This document shows positions 55,672 to 64,000 of a stretch of DNA of 64,000 bases, piece after piece. The position numbers were made by a program, and so were the translations under genes. The notes beneath the pieces were generated by a model. The model searched no databases and had not been told where the DNA came from. It saw only the letters and a list, made by a program, of their open reading frames with translations. Origin of the DNA: Oscillatoria princeps RMCB-10. GTDB lineage: Bacteria > Cyanobacteriota > Cyanobacteriia > Cyanobacteriales > Oscillatoriaceae. Every line of letters begins with the position of its first letter. Position 1 is the first letter of the stretch. Location of the stretch: the NCBI GenBank assembly GCA_019359235.1, contig JAHHHT010000034.1, forward strand, positions 32,289 to 96,288. Direction: 5' to 3'.

Positions 55672-58098
55672 ATGGCTACTCCTCTTGAGATAGCGAATCA
55701 AGTTGTCAATCTTGTTAACGAACGGCGCAGTCTGGTTGGTTTGCCGGCGCTGACCCTAGACACTCAGCTGAGCACTGCATCCGACGCCCACAGCACGGAT
55801 ATGGCGCTCAATGACTTTTTCGGTCAAGACGGTTCCAATGGCTCCACCGCCGCCACCCGGATCGCAAATGCCGGCTATAGCTTCACAACCTACGCCCAGA
55901 ATATCGCAGCCGGCGAGGCAACGCCAGAGGAAGTGGTAGCGTCATGGTTCAGCACCGGCGAAGGCAGCAACCTGCTCAAGGCTAACGTTCAAAATATTGG
56001 CGTTGGCTTGTATTACCTGGAAAACGATACGGGCCGGTTTAATGAAAACTATTACTGGACTGTAGTTGTCGCCCGCCGGGGCACCAGCAGCGTCCCGATT
56101 GTTGGCAGCACGGACGAGCCCAACAGCCTCGAAGGTGCGCAAGCGGACAATACGATCGTCGGCGGGGCGGCTGACGACAGCCTGGTTGGGAATACGGGTA
56201 ATGACTCGATCGTAGGGAACGCTGGGAATGACTTTATCGACGGGGTGGATGGGAACGATACCCTCAGCGGCAATCAGGGCAACGACAGCATCCTCGGTAA
56301 CTCGGGCAGCGACTACCTCTCCGGCGGCAAAGGCAGCGACGATCTGACCGGCGAGCGGGGAGCTGATACAATTCTAGGCGATTTGGGCAGCGACACCCTG
56401 CAGGGCGGTTTGGAAAGCGACTCCCTCGACGGCGGCGAGGGGGATAATGTCATCGAGGGGAACGAGGGGCTGGACACCCTGATTGCCGGTGCCGGCAGCG
56501 ACAGCCTCTCGGGCGGTTCAGAAACCGACTTCCTGAGCGCCGGCGACGGGAAAAACTTTTTGGATGGTGCTGGGGGGGACGATACGCTGCTGGCGCTGTC
56601 GGGCGACGACACCCTGCTGGGCTCAGACGGCAGCGACTACCTGGACGCCGGCGCGGGTAACAATTCTTTGGAGGGCGGATCGGAAAGCGACATTCTGTTG
56701 AGCCAGACCGGCAATGATACCATTTATGCCGGTTCGGGCGACGACTCGATCGAGGCGGGATCGGGCGTCAATTATGTGGAGGGCAACGAGGGAAAAGACA
56801 CTATCACCGCCGCTGACGCCAGCGACACTCTGTTTGGCGGTGCGGGCGACGACTCGATCCAGGCGGGCGCGGGCAACAATTTTGTGGAGGGGAATGAGGG
56901 GAAAGACACTATCACCGCCGGTGACGGTAGCGACAGCCTGTTTGGCAATGGGGAAGACGACTCGCTGATCGCCGCTGCGGGCAACAATTATGTGGAGGGC
57001 AACGACGGGAAGGACACTCTGATCGCCCTTGACGGGAACGACACTCTGATCGGCGGTGCGGGCGACGACTCTCTCGACGCCGGTTCGGATAATAATCTCT
57101 TGGAGGGCGAGCGAGGAAATGATACCCTTCTGGCCTTTGACGGCAGGGACAGCCTCTATGGCGGTTTGGACAACGACCTGGTATTTGCCGGCGCGAGTGG
57201 CGATTTTGCCGATGGGGATCAGGGGAATGACACCCTGTTTGGCAATCAGGGGAACGACACCCTGCTGGCGGGTGCCGGCGACGACCTCATTTTCGGCGGC
57301 AAAGATCGGGACTCCATTAATGCCGGTGCTGGCAGCGACCTGTTCAACGGCAATCTGGGTGAAGATACCCTGTTCGGCGGTGCCGGCAGCGACCTCGGCT
57401 TCGGTGGCCAAGATAGCGACTGGCTGTTCGGGGAGCTCGCAGATGACACCCTCTACGCCGATCGGGGCGAGGATCGTGTCTTCGGGGGCTCAAACTCCGA
57501 TCTCATCTATGGAGGCGATGGCAGCGACCTGGTTTATGGCGACTTCAGTGACGATACCCTGATTGCCAATCTCAGCAGCGATAAGGCCGGTGGCATCTCA
57601 GGAGATGACACCCTCTACGGCAACGCCGGCGCTGACACCCTGATCGGTGGTGCGGGGAACGAGCTGATGGCGGCTGGCCAAGGGAACGACAGTGTTCTCG
57701 GCGGTGCCGGTGACGACAGCTTGCTGGGTAATTTGGGCTTGGACACCCTAATTGGCGGCGACGGGAGCGACACTTTTGGCTTGCAGCTCGGTGGCGTTGC
57801 CCGCATCAATGACTTGATCGCGGGAACTGATTTTCTGGTGCTGAGCCAAGAACTCGATTTCGACAGTTTGGTATTCTTTAACGGTTCTCAGCCGAACACT
57901 TCAGAAATCTATGTCCGGGTTCAGATTCAGGATACGGTTGCCGGCACCGGCACTACCGGGACGGGCGGCACCGGCACCCCCGAGCCGGTGTTCATCAATC
58001 AGCTGTTAGCGGTAGTCGTGGGCATTCAGGCGAGTAGCTTCTCCAGCTCGAACTTTGTTTTACCGCCTTCTGCCACCGACACACTTTCCGCTTCCTAG
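55672..58098 (+). CDS. CAP-domain protein with RTX calcium-binding repeats
   Basis: 808 residues with AAGGA before the ATG. Residues ~8-140 form a CAP/SCP-like domain (VVNLVNERRSLVGLPALTLD, SDAHSTDMA, AQNIAAGEATPEEVVASWF), with His and Glu residues of the CAP cavity. Residues ~150-715 are about 60 nonapeptide-type repeats (GG-G-D-L/I; GNDTLSGNQGNDSILG). The C-terminal ~90 residues are Gly/Thr/Pro-rich then hydrophobic. There is no N-terminal signal peptide, so export by a type I system with a C-terminal signal is expected. CAP-RTX fusion proteins are typical of filamentous cyanobacterial surfaces. The substrate is unknown. Confidence 0.9.
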   Translation: MATPLEIANQVVNLVNERRSLVGLPALTLDTQLSTASDAHSTDMALNDFFGQDGSNGSTAATRIANAGYSFTTYAQNIAAGEATPEEVVASWFSTGEGSNLLKANVQNIGVGLYYLENDTGRFNENYYWTVVVARRGTSSVPIVGSTDEPNSLEGAQADNTIVGGAADDSLVGNTGNDSIVGNAGNDFIDGVDGNDTLSGNQGNDSILGNSGSDYLSGGKGSDDLTGERGADTILGDLGSDTLQGGLESDSLDGGEGDNVIEGNEGLDTLIAGAGSDSLSGGSETDFLSAGDGKNFLDGAGGDDTLLALSGDDTLLGSDGSDYLDAGAGNNSLEGGSESDILLSQTGNDTIYAGSGDDSIEAGSGVNYVEGNEGKDTITAADASDTLFGGAGDDSIQAGAGNNFVEGNEGKDTITAGDGSDSLFGNGEDDSLIAAAGNNYVEGNDGKDTLIALDGNDTLIGGAGDDSLDAGSDNNLLEGERGNDTLLAFDGRDSLYGGLDNDLVFAGASGDFADGDQGNDTLFGNQGNDTLLAGAGDDLIFGGKDRDSINAGAGSDLFNGNLGEDTLFGGAGSDLGFGGQDSDWLFGELADDTLYADRGEDRVFGGSNSDLIYGGDGSDLVYGDFSDDTLIANLSSDKAGGISGDDTLYGNAGADTLIGGAGNELMAAGQGNDSVLGGAGDDSLLGNLGLDTLIGGDGSDTFGLQLGGVARINDLIAGTDFLVLSQELDFDSLVFFNGSQPNTSEIYVRVQIQDTVAGTGTTGTGGTGTPEPVFINQLLAVVVGIQASSFSSSNFVLPPSATDTLSAS

Positions 58099-58268
58099 AA
58101 ACCGCACACTAACGCAGATAGACAGCGCAGATGATAGGGGGTAATATCTGCGTACATCTGCGTTTATCTGCGGTTTTAAAACTCTTTCCGCGCCTCCCCT
58201 CGCTCGCCCCCGATTTTCAATCACAAGACCTGCGCTAATTCCTGATTTATAAATAAAAAGTGAAGCTA

Positions 58269-58339
58269 CAAGAAACCCGGTTTCTTGTACTGGGTCAGCC
58301 GGAAAACTGAGCCCTCCTCCAGAAGAAACCCGGTTTCTG
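58269..58339. repeat. Two GAAACCCGGTTTC repeat cores
   Basis: AAGAAACCCGGTTTCTT at 58270-58286 and AGAAACCCGGTTTCT at 58324-58338 downstream of the CAP-RTX gene. Confidence 0.8.
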
Positions 58340-58372
58340 GCCCCCATTCTGGCTTGACAGTGACTTTATAAA

Positions 58373-58519
58373 TCAGCCCTTAGAGCCAGAGCGCTTGTCC
58401 CGCTCGCGGCGTCTGCGGTCGCGCCACTCGGCGGCGGTTAGATAAGCGACGCCGCCGGTGACAGCCACCAGCAGCCCGATAGCCATAAAAGATAGAACAG
58501 TCAGAACCGGATTTTCCAC
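58373..58519 (-). CDS. 48-residue single-span membrane protein
   Basis: From GTG 58519: MENPVLTVLSFMAIGLLVAV, TGGVAYLTAAEWRD, then an Arg/Lys-rich tail (RRRRERDKRSGSKG). One membrane helix (~5-28) followed by a strongly basic cytoplasmic end is the shape of many cyanobacterial small membrane proteins that attach to larger complexes. The frame is complete, ends TGA, and the codon pattern is coding-like. Start codon and partner are uncertain. Confidence 0.6.
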   Translation of the reverse strand: MENPVLTVLSFMAIGLLVAVTGGVAYLTAAEWRDRRRRERDKRSGSKG

Positions 58520-58746
58520 AACCGACGATTTCAGAGGTTAGATTTAAGGATTTATATTAACACAAAAACTGCAGCGCAGGTGGCGGTGACGGCAGAGATT
58601 TGTTAAGACCTGCAAAAACATCTGCCGTCCGCCTCGGTGGGGGCTTTCCGCCGGAAAGCCCCTACTGGCTCCAGATGCCGGCTGTACCGCAGGCGAGATG
58701 CCTGCGCCTGCGCCTGCGCCGGCTAATTATAGAGCGCCAGGACTTT

Positions 58747-58778
58747 TTGTAGAGACGCGACATGTCGCGTCTCTACAA
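58747..58778. repeat. 32-bp perfect palindrome
   Basis: TTGTAGAGACGCGACA followed by its exact complement, 16 nt after the stop of the transglutaminase gene on the minus strand. It can form a loop-poor hairpin, may serve as a terminator, and is a dispersed-repeat type. A variant half lies near 46875. Confidence 0.85.
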
Positions 58779-58793
58779 GGGCCACTGGCGGCT

Positions 58794-60488
58794 TCAGTCC
58801 TGATAGGGGGGCAGTTCTCCCAGGATCTTGAACCGGACGTGATTGATGGCGAGTTCGCCAATAGAAACCTCTTCTTTCTTAACCAAGGTGTTTTCAATTT
58901 CCAGGCTGGCAAAGCGCAATCCCTTGCCAATTTCAATATGATACCAAGCCAAGCCCATAAAAAATCGCATCGGATACGGGCCTCTTTCTTGGGTGTCGTC
59001 AGGATTGGATTCCATCGGCACCCAGCCAAATCCGGGTATGTAGAATTCCAGCCAAACGTGGTTGAAGTCGGGCATGAGGGGCACAAACATCCGGTCGGCA
59101 TGGGGCGGGCACTTGTAGCGCCCGATGGTGCGACAAGCAATGCCATTCAGGCGCATCAGGGCTAGCAGCACTCCCACATACTCCCCGCAGGAGCCGGTGC
59201 CCCGATCCAGCACCACATCGGGGGTGTCAATCTGGGGTTTAATGCCGTAGGAGAGCTCGTCGTAGACGTAATTGCGAATGCTCAGCACCTGGCGCAGGAG
59301 GTTGGTTTCCCTGGCAATCGCTTCCCGGGCAGCCCTGCGGACGATATCCGTATCCATAGCCAAGTTATCATTATCTACTAAGTAGCGCTCCTGGAAGTCT
59401 GGCGGCAGTGGGGGCAAATTTTCCACCTCGCGGGGGGTGAGGCGGTACTTGACACTCCACACTTCCAGCAGCGCTTTCCAGCCAAATATGCGGGATTCGT
59501 GGGGTTTGAGCGTGTCAAACTTAAACACGGCGACGCGCTCTCCGTTGTGGATTTCTTCGGTGAAGGGCATGCCAACCGGCTCGACGCTCCGCACATGTTG
59601 CCGGTGGGTGTTGGAGGGAAGGGCAATCCGCCATTCCAGGTTTTCTAGGTGCACCTCATCGAGGGGAGCCAGTTCCTCGACATAAGACATCTCAATGAGA
59701 TAGCCGTTGGAGAGCGCGAAGCGACCGGCTTCGTTATAGTGAAAGTACAGGGGGTGAATGAATGTGCGGTCGCGAAATGTCAGCTGGTAAGGATCGGATG
59801 AGTTGGGATCGTCCCGGATGTAAGCTTCTTCTCCCGCATAAGCCACGTAGAGGATATCCTGGCCTGAAACCGGGTCGGTGTGAAAAGCTAGGCCAGAGGG
59901 AGACTCAAAGGGTGTGAGCACGCTAAAGCGCACGCTGCCGGTGCCCCGCTCCAGGCAGTATACGGTTTGCTCTAGAGCGTCGCAAACCCAGAGTTCCTCG
60001 CCCCGGACAGTGATGTTTTCCACCCCGACACCGGGGGCGTAGAACTTGGTAATCTGCTTGCCGGTATTGCGGTTGAAAATGAGAATGGAGCCGGCTTTTT
60101 CACAGGTGACGTAAACCGTCGATTCCCAAACAGCAATCCCGTTGGCGGTGCCGGGCAGGGTGACAAAATGCTGGGGGGTGAGATCGGACAGCTCGCAGAA
60201 ATAAACGTTTTCGTCGCGGGTGAACCAAAGGGTGCCCTCCCAAACAGCCAAGCCGGTGACGCCGGCAAAGTCTTGAGCCTGATAAGGATTGAGAATCGTC
60301 GTGTTTTCGCTGGCGCAATCAATCTGGAGCAGATGCCCCCGGACTGTGTCAATGGCTAGCAGAGCGTCCCCTGCAAAGGCAATGCCGTGCAGCGCATACG
60401 CCGCATGGGGTCTGAGGGTGCGCAACCAGGGATTTTGGGTCAGCGGGAGAACTGGTGAATCGGGAGCCATGTAAAATTTATCGTGCAT
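58794..60488 (-). CDS. Beta-propeller plus transglutaminase-like protein
   Basis: 564 residues. The N-terminal half (~1-250) has propeller-type repeats (GVTGLAVWEGTLWFTRDENV, GTANGIAVWESTVYVTCEKA, GVENITVRGEELWVCD). The C-terminal half is a transglutaminase/protease-like domain: catalytic Cys in GTGSCGEYVG (~433), His in DFNHVWLEFYIPGFGW (~478) and Asp in MESNPDD (~493). No signal peptide is seen. The propeller may present a substrate to the Cys protease-like domain. No obvious operon partner. Confidence 0.85.
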   Translation of the reverse strand: MHDKFYMAPDSPVLPLTQNPWLRTLRPHAAYALHGIAFAGDALLAIDTVRGHLLQIDCASENTTILNPYQAQDFAGVTGLAVWEGTLWFTRDENVYFCELSDLTPQHFVTLPGTANGIAVWESTVYVTCEKAGSILIFNRNTGKQITKFYAPGVGVENITVRGEELWVCDALEQTVYCLERGTGSVRFSVLTPFESPSGLAFHTDPVSGQDILYVAYAGEEAYIRDDPNSSDPYQLTFRDRTFIHPLYFHYNEAGRFALSNGYLIEMSYVEELAPLDEVHLENLEWRIALPSNTHRQHVRSVEPVGMPFTEEIHNGERVAVFKFDTLKPHESRIFGWKALLEVWSVKYRLTPREVENLPPLPPDFQERYLVDNDNLAMDTDIVRRAAREAIARETNLLRQVLSIRNYVYDELSYGIKPQIDTPDVVLDRGTGSCGEYVGVLLALMRLNGIACRTIGRYKCPPHADRMFVPLMPDFNHVWLEFYIPGFGWVPMESNPDDTQERGPYPMRFFMGLAWYHIEIGKGLRFASLEIENTLVKKEEVSIGELAINHVRFKILGELPPYQD

Positions 60489-61077
60489 AATAGTTAGGAG
60501 TATCCAACTAACCCGTTAACGCGGACTGCTTTTTGGATCGTTTCAGGGCAATGCATCGTCTAGATACAATACCCGTGCGTCTGCCTTAACTTTGGGCGAG
60601 CTGAGCCCCTGATTAGGATACAACTTCCTCCTACCTTGAGAAGGTAGCGAAATTAGCCGGCTCCCATCAGCACCCCAGGGCGCTCGATTGCGGACAGCGC
60701 GGCTACCTTCCAGGGTGAGAGGCTGCTCGTGCCACTTGCCACAAACAGCCACGGGATTGTCCCGGTTTTGCAGTCAGACTGCTTGCCCTCACCCCCCTAA
60801 CCCCCCTCTGCCAAAGTGGCAGAGGGGGGGATTTGAGGAGTGGGATGCCTCCCTTGCGTTTGAGTGCCCGCTTGCCCCCGGGGGTGAGGGTGGCACAAAA
60901 ATGAGATGGATCTAACGCACCGGCAGCGGGGGTTCGGACTGCTGAGCGCAGTAGGCTCCTCTGCCACTCGCTGCCTTGTAGAATTGAGATATAGCGGCTA
61001 CGTGGCTGGGTGGGCACACCGGCTCAACGCGCAACCGTATTTCAAGATAACACGATTTACCAAAGGGTTATTGTAGT
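60489..61077. other. Intergenic region
   Basis: 589 nt without a supportable gene. It contains a G/C foldback, CCCCCCTCTGCCA with loop and complement (60802-60832). A minus-strand frame at 60543-60752 looks partly coding-like but matches no family that I know. Confidence 0.45.
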
Positions 61078-61890
61078 ATGGCTAGGATGAAGTCTCGCCT
61101 GCAGCTGCTTCCACTGTCGTTAGCCCTATCCTTAGGACTTGCCGCCACCACCAGCTTCCCGATTTTGGTGCGGGCGCAGTCACAGGAAACCACGCTCAGT
61201 CAAAGCATCGCTGGGAATTGGAACGCATTTAACCCTCCCAACCGAGGGCTGCCCGGTGAGGGGCGGCAAGAAGGTGGGGGAGTGCGCGGTGGCAATTGCC
61301 CCAATATTCAAAACAAGCTCATCCCTCTGGTTCCAGCCACAAATATGGGGCTGACCGTAGCGGAACACCCCACACTGTACTGGTATGTCCCGGAAACAGG
61401 GGGCGGTGAAAATCCCGCCCCTGAAATGGAGTTTGTCTTGCAGGATGAAGACGGCAAGGAGGTGTACAATTCGGGGAAACTGCCGCCTGTAGGGAGTGCC
61501 GGGATTGTCAGCTACACCCTGCCGGAAAAAGCTAGCAAACCTTTAGAAGCGGGGAAGAACTATCAGTGGTTCTTTTCAATTATCTGCAATCCAGATGACC
61601 GGTCGGGAGATGTGAGAGTGCAGGGCTGGATCAGACGGGCGGAAAAGATGCCCGCTCTGGCGCAAGAGCTGGAAAAAGCTTCCGAACGGGAGCGCCCATT
61701 TATCTATGCCAGAGAGTCGCTTTGGTTTGACACTCTCTCGTCTCTCGCTCAGCTGCACCGGCAGAATCCTGACGATCTAACTCTAGCCGCTAAGTGGGAA
61801 GAACTTTTGAATTCTGTTTCTCTAGCAAATTTGGCTAAGGCTCCTTTTGTTGAACTCAAGCAATCCTCCAGTTCCGCTTCCAATCAGTGA
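61078..61890 (+). CDS. DUF928 family secreted protein
   Basis: 270 residues. A signal peptide (LLPLSLALSLGLAATTSFPILVRA) is followed by a low-complexity part (GLPGEGRQEGGGVRGG, repeat-like) and the DUF928 domain: LIPLVPATNMGLTVAEHPTL, FVLQDEDGKEVYNSG, NYQWFFSIICNPDDRSGDV and a late FIYARESLWFDTLSSLAQL. DUF928 proteins are cyanobacterial and of unknown function. They often sit near CHAT/filamentous-haemagglutinin genes, which are not seen here. Confidence 0.85.
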   Translation: MARMKSRLQLLPLSLALSLGLAATTSFPILVRAQSQETTLSQSIAGNWNAFNPPNRGLPGEGRQEGGGVRGGNCPNIQNKLIPLVPATNMGLTVAEHPTLYWYVPETGGGENPAPEMEFVLQDEDGKEVYNSGKLPPVGSAGIVSYTLPEKASKPLEAGKNYQWFFSIICNPDDRSGDVRVQGWIRRAEKMPALAQELEKASERERPFIYARESLWFDTLSSLAQLHRQNPDDLTLAAKWEELLNSVSLANLAKAPFVELKQSSSSASNQ

Positions 61891-61933
61891 GTTAAGTAGG
61901 CGGTCACTAATCTCAAAAAATGAGCTCCTTAAA

Positions 61934-61964
61934 AAACCCCGGGTTCTTGGATAAACCGGGGTTT
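61934..61964 (+). terminator. Putative terminator after the DUF928 gene
   Basis: AAACCCCGG, an unpaired loop, CCGGGGTTT, then AAAAA. It is repeat-like but well placed for the plus-strand DUF928 gene. Confidence 0.45.
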
Positions 61965-61976
61965 AAAAATACCGGT

Positions 61977-62009
61977 AAAAACCAGGTTTCAAGGAAGAAA
62001 CCTGGTTTG
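61977..62009 (-). terminator. Putative terminator after the RTX gene
   Basis: Read on the minus strand: AAACCAGGTTTC, a 6-nt loop, GAAACCTGG and then TTTTTA, starting 4 nt after the stop codon. It uses a GAAACCxGG repeat core. Confidence 0.55.
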
Positions 62010-62012
62010 AAA

Positions 62013-64000
62013 TTAGCCGGAGATGAAATCTTCTACTCCCAGTAAGTTAGATTGCACCCCATTAAGCGTGGCGAGCACTTCATTGCCACCGGCAATGCCA
62101 ATCGCTGTGCCGGCGCTCACTGAGGTAATTGCCAGTCGCTCAAAGGTCAAGCCACCAGCAAGCACCAGAGAATCAATGCCATCTTCAAAGTCAGTGATTA
62201 TATCACTGCCGGTGCCGGCTGTCAAGATGAATTTATCAGCACCGGCACCGCCAGTCAGGGTGTCGCTGCCGGTGTCGCCACAGACTGTATCATCGCCAGC
62301 ACCGCCGGTTAAGATGTCAGCGCCTTTGCCGCCATAGAGGGTATCGCTGCCGGTGCCGCCATCAAGGGTGTCATCCCCATTACCGCCAAATAGCAAATCA
62401 TTGCCGTCGCCGCCGCTGACGCTATCGCTGCCGTTGTCGCCGCAGAGAATGTCGTTGCCAACATTGCCGATGAGGGTGTCATTATCTTTGCCTCCAAAGA
62501 CGGTATCGTCACCGAGGCAACCGTCGATTGTGTCCGAGCCGGTATTGCCAAACAGCAAGTCATTGCCGTCGCCGCCACAGATAATATCGCTGCCAATATC
62601 GCCGGCAACAATATCACTGCCACTCCCGCCAAGCTGGGTGTCACTGTCTTTGCCACCCAGGAGGGTGTCGTCACCAATACCGCCATCGAGGAAGTCATTG
62701 CCGGTATTGCCAAACAGCAAGTCATTGCCTTCGCCGCCACAGACTGTATCGCTGCCAATATCGCCGGCAGCAATATCACTGCCACTCCCGCCAAGCAGGG
62801 TGTCACTGTCTTTGCCACCCAGGAGGGTGTCGTCGCCAATACTGCCATCGAGGAAGTCATTGCCGGTATTGCCAAACAGCAAGTCATTTCCCTGATTGCC
62901 AAGGAGATTGTCACTGCCACCGCTGGCGGTGAGAATGTCAAACCCACCCTTTCCGACTATAGAGTCAGCGGCGTCGCTACCGGCAATCAAATCGTTGTCT
63001 TCAGTTCCATTGCGCTCAATTCCCAAGCTGTTGGGACTGGTGAGTTGGGGTTCGTTGATGCCGGTGGAGCAATTTACCCCAATTTCATCACAGATGCAAC
63101 TGTGGTCAGCATTAACTGCCGGTGCGGGAGTTGGCGCGGGAATCGGCGTTGGAGTAGGTTTCGCAGCAGGTTCCGGCGTCGGAGTGGGAGTAGGCGTCGG
63201 AGTGGGAGTAGGCGTCGGAGTGGGAGTAGGCGTCGGCGTGGGAGTAGGAGTGGGAATCGGCGTCGGAGCGGGAGTAGGAGTGGGTTCCGGCGTCGCAGTT
63301 GAAATCGGCGTCGGAGCGGGAGTAGGAGTGGGTTCCGGCGTCGGAGTCGGTTCCGGAGTCGGAGTCGGTTCCGGAGTGGGAGTCGGAATTGGAGTCGGAG
63401 TCGGTTCCGGTGTCGGAGTCGGAGTCGGTTCCGGAGTGGGAGTCGGAATTGGAGTCGGAGTCGGTTCCGGTGTCGGAATCGGAGTCGGTTCCGGCGTCGG
63501 AGTCGGAATCGGAGTCGGAATCGGAGTCGGTTCCGGCGTCGGAGTTGGAATCGGAGTCGGTTCCGGAGTGGGAGTCGGAATTGGAGTCGGAGTCGGTTCC
63601 GGAGTCGGAATCGGAGTCGGAATCGCCGTTGGAGTCGGTTCCGGTGTCGGAATTGGAGTCGGTTCCGGCGTCGGAGTCGGAATCGGTGTCGGAATCGGAG
63701 TCGGTTCCGGAGTGGGAGTCGGAATCGGAGTCGGAGTCGGTTCCGGTGTCGGAATCGGAGTCGGTTCCGGTGTCGGAGTTGGAATCGGAGTCGGAATTGG
63801 AGTCGGTTCCGGAGTCGGAGTCGGAATTGGAGTCGGTTCCGGCGTCGGAGTCGGAATTGGAGTCGGTTCCGGAGTCGGAGTCGGAATTGGAGTCGGTTCC
63901 GGCGTCGGAGTCGGAATTGGAGTCGGTTCCGGCGTCGGAGTCGGAATTGGAGTCGGTTCCGGCGTCGGAGTCGGAATTGGAGTCGGTTCCGGCGTCGGAG
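62013..64000 (-). CDS. RTX protein with very long Pro/Thr linker (5' end outside window)
   Basis: The frame is open from the stop at 62013 to the window end, so the protein has at least 660 visible residues and its start is missing. The C-terminal ~330 residues are RTX-type calcium-binding repeats ([16 protein letters not shown] and [13 protein letters not shown]), closing with [20 protein letters not shown] and [10 protein letters not shown]. Before them lies a Cys-containing stretch ([20 protein letters not shown]), and before that at least 290 residues of P-T-P-E/I-P repeats. Such linkers join extracellular domains, so a large secreted or surface protein is expected. An internal Met at 63026 exists, but nothing supports a start there since the frame continues upstream. 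Confidence 0.85.
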   Translation of the reverse strand, partial: PTPEPTPIPTPTPEPTPIPTPTPEPTPIPTPTPEPTPIPTPTPEPTPIPTPTPEPTPIPTPTPEPTPIPTPIPTPTPEPTPIPTPEPTPTPIPTPTPEPTPIPTPIPTPTPEPTPIPTPEPTPTAIPTPIPTPEPTPTPIPTPTPEPTPIPTPTPEPTPIPTPIPTPTPEPTPIPTPEPTPTPIPTPTPEPTPTPTPEPTPTPIPTPTPEPTPTPEPTPTPEPTPTPAPTPISTATPEPTPTPAPTPIPTPTPTPTPTPTPTPTPTPTPTPTPTPEPAAKPTPTPIPAPTPAPAVNADHSCICDEIGVNCSTGINEPQLTSPNSLGIERNGTEDNDLIAGSDAADSIVGKGGFDILTASGGSDNLLGNQGNDLLFGNTGNDFLDGSIGDDTLLGGKDSDTLLGGSGSDIAAGDIGSDTVCGGEGNDLLFGNTGNDFLDGGIGDDTLLGGKDSDTQLGGSGSDIVAGDIGSDIICGGDGNDLLFGNTGSDTIDGCLGDDTVFGGKDNDTLIGNVGNDILCGDNGSDSVSGGDGNDLLFGGNGDDTLDGGTGSDTLYGGKGADILTGGAGDDTVCGDTGSDTLTGGAGADKFILTAGTGSDIITDFEDGIDSLVLAGGLTFERLAITSVSAGTAIGIAGGNEVLATLNGVQSNLLGVEDFISG
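63130..64000. repeat. Imperfect 6/12/24-bp tandem repeat coding Pro/Thr linker
   Basis: At least 870 nt of GGAGTCGG/GGAGTCGGTTCC units with larger near-exact blocks toward 64000 (24- to 36-nt periods). On the minus strand it reads [15 protein letters not shown]. The window ends within it. Confidence 0.9.

Noticed and set aside
60543..60752. Minus-strand frame resembling a possible transposase (TnpB) or intron-protein tail
   Set aside because: No motif I could anchor; no transposase core or terminal structure nearby.
63045..63302. Plus-strand frame rich in Gly/Ser/Arg
   Set aside because: It is the complement of the Pro/Thr-linker coding strand and has no independent support.
63130..64000. 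Possible CRISPR-like or satellite array
   Set aside because: No conserved repeat with unique spacers; it is a coding tandem repeat.

Overview
The window reads as a stretch of a filamentous cyanobacterial chromosome, probably of Oscillatoriales type. The evidence is the gene set (FtsH, DUF928, DUF6745, a His-tailed ferrochelatase-like protein, PRC-barrel protein, many PAS/GAF/GGDEF proteins), scattered GCGATCGC (HIP1) sites, and many short palindromic repeats such as GAAACCGGGTTTC, GTAGGGTGCG hairpins and 'cttggcg' repeats. The genus cannot be fixed from the sequence alone. I see no rRNA, tRNA or CRISPR array.

Layout. 1-6.5 kb: a MITE-like element, a truncated radical SAM gene, a frameshifted lgt-like gene, a small membrane protein, a secreted M23 peptidase behind a near-consensus promoter, ftsH and an FMN reductase. 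6.7-15.3 kb: a visibly AT-richer minus-strand cluster with a cupin, CPA2 antiporter, MFS exporter, halogenase-like flavoprotein, intradiol ring-cleavage dioxygenase, xylose-isomerase-like TIM barrel and a sugar-phosphate cyclase resembling 2-deoxy-scyllo-inosose synthase. This is the best candidate for an undescribed system. A route from glucose 6-phosphate to a C6 carbocycle, then an aromatic triol, then ring cleavage is chemically coherent but is inference. 16-27 kb: a ferrochelatase-like protein, then a c-di-GMP signalling block with a translationally coupled REC-CheC-GGDEF operon, a decayed GGDEF copy and two large membrane diguanylate cyclases with related GAF-GGDEF cores.

27.6-37 kb: a hydrolase-like protein, an MFS transporter, acetolactate synthase with an added C-terminal zinc-ribbon motif, and a 1,708-residue hybrid histidine kinase. 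37-46 kb: an FdhF/YdeP-type molybdoenzyme and an operon ending in its likely accessory sulfurtransferase FdhD. They are separated by a repeat-rich mosaic: a MITE, an 11-copy 21-bp tandem array, a WD40 remnant and a GC-rich, apparently foreign secreted-protein gene. 46-54 kb: a membrane-anchored protein, D-Ala-D-Ala carboxypeptidase, a PRC-barrel protein and smc. 54.5-64 kb: a DUF1778/GNAT toxin-antitoxin pair, a CAP-RTX protein, a 48-residue membrane protein, a propeller-transglutaminase protein, a DUF928 protein, and the C-terminal part of an RTX protein with a Pro/Thr linker of at least 290 residues that runs off the window end.

Repeats are a theme throughout. Besides intergenic hairpins and three inverted-repeat element types, several genes carry the same short repeats inside inter-domain linkers or as C-terminal tails.
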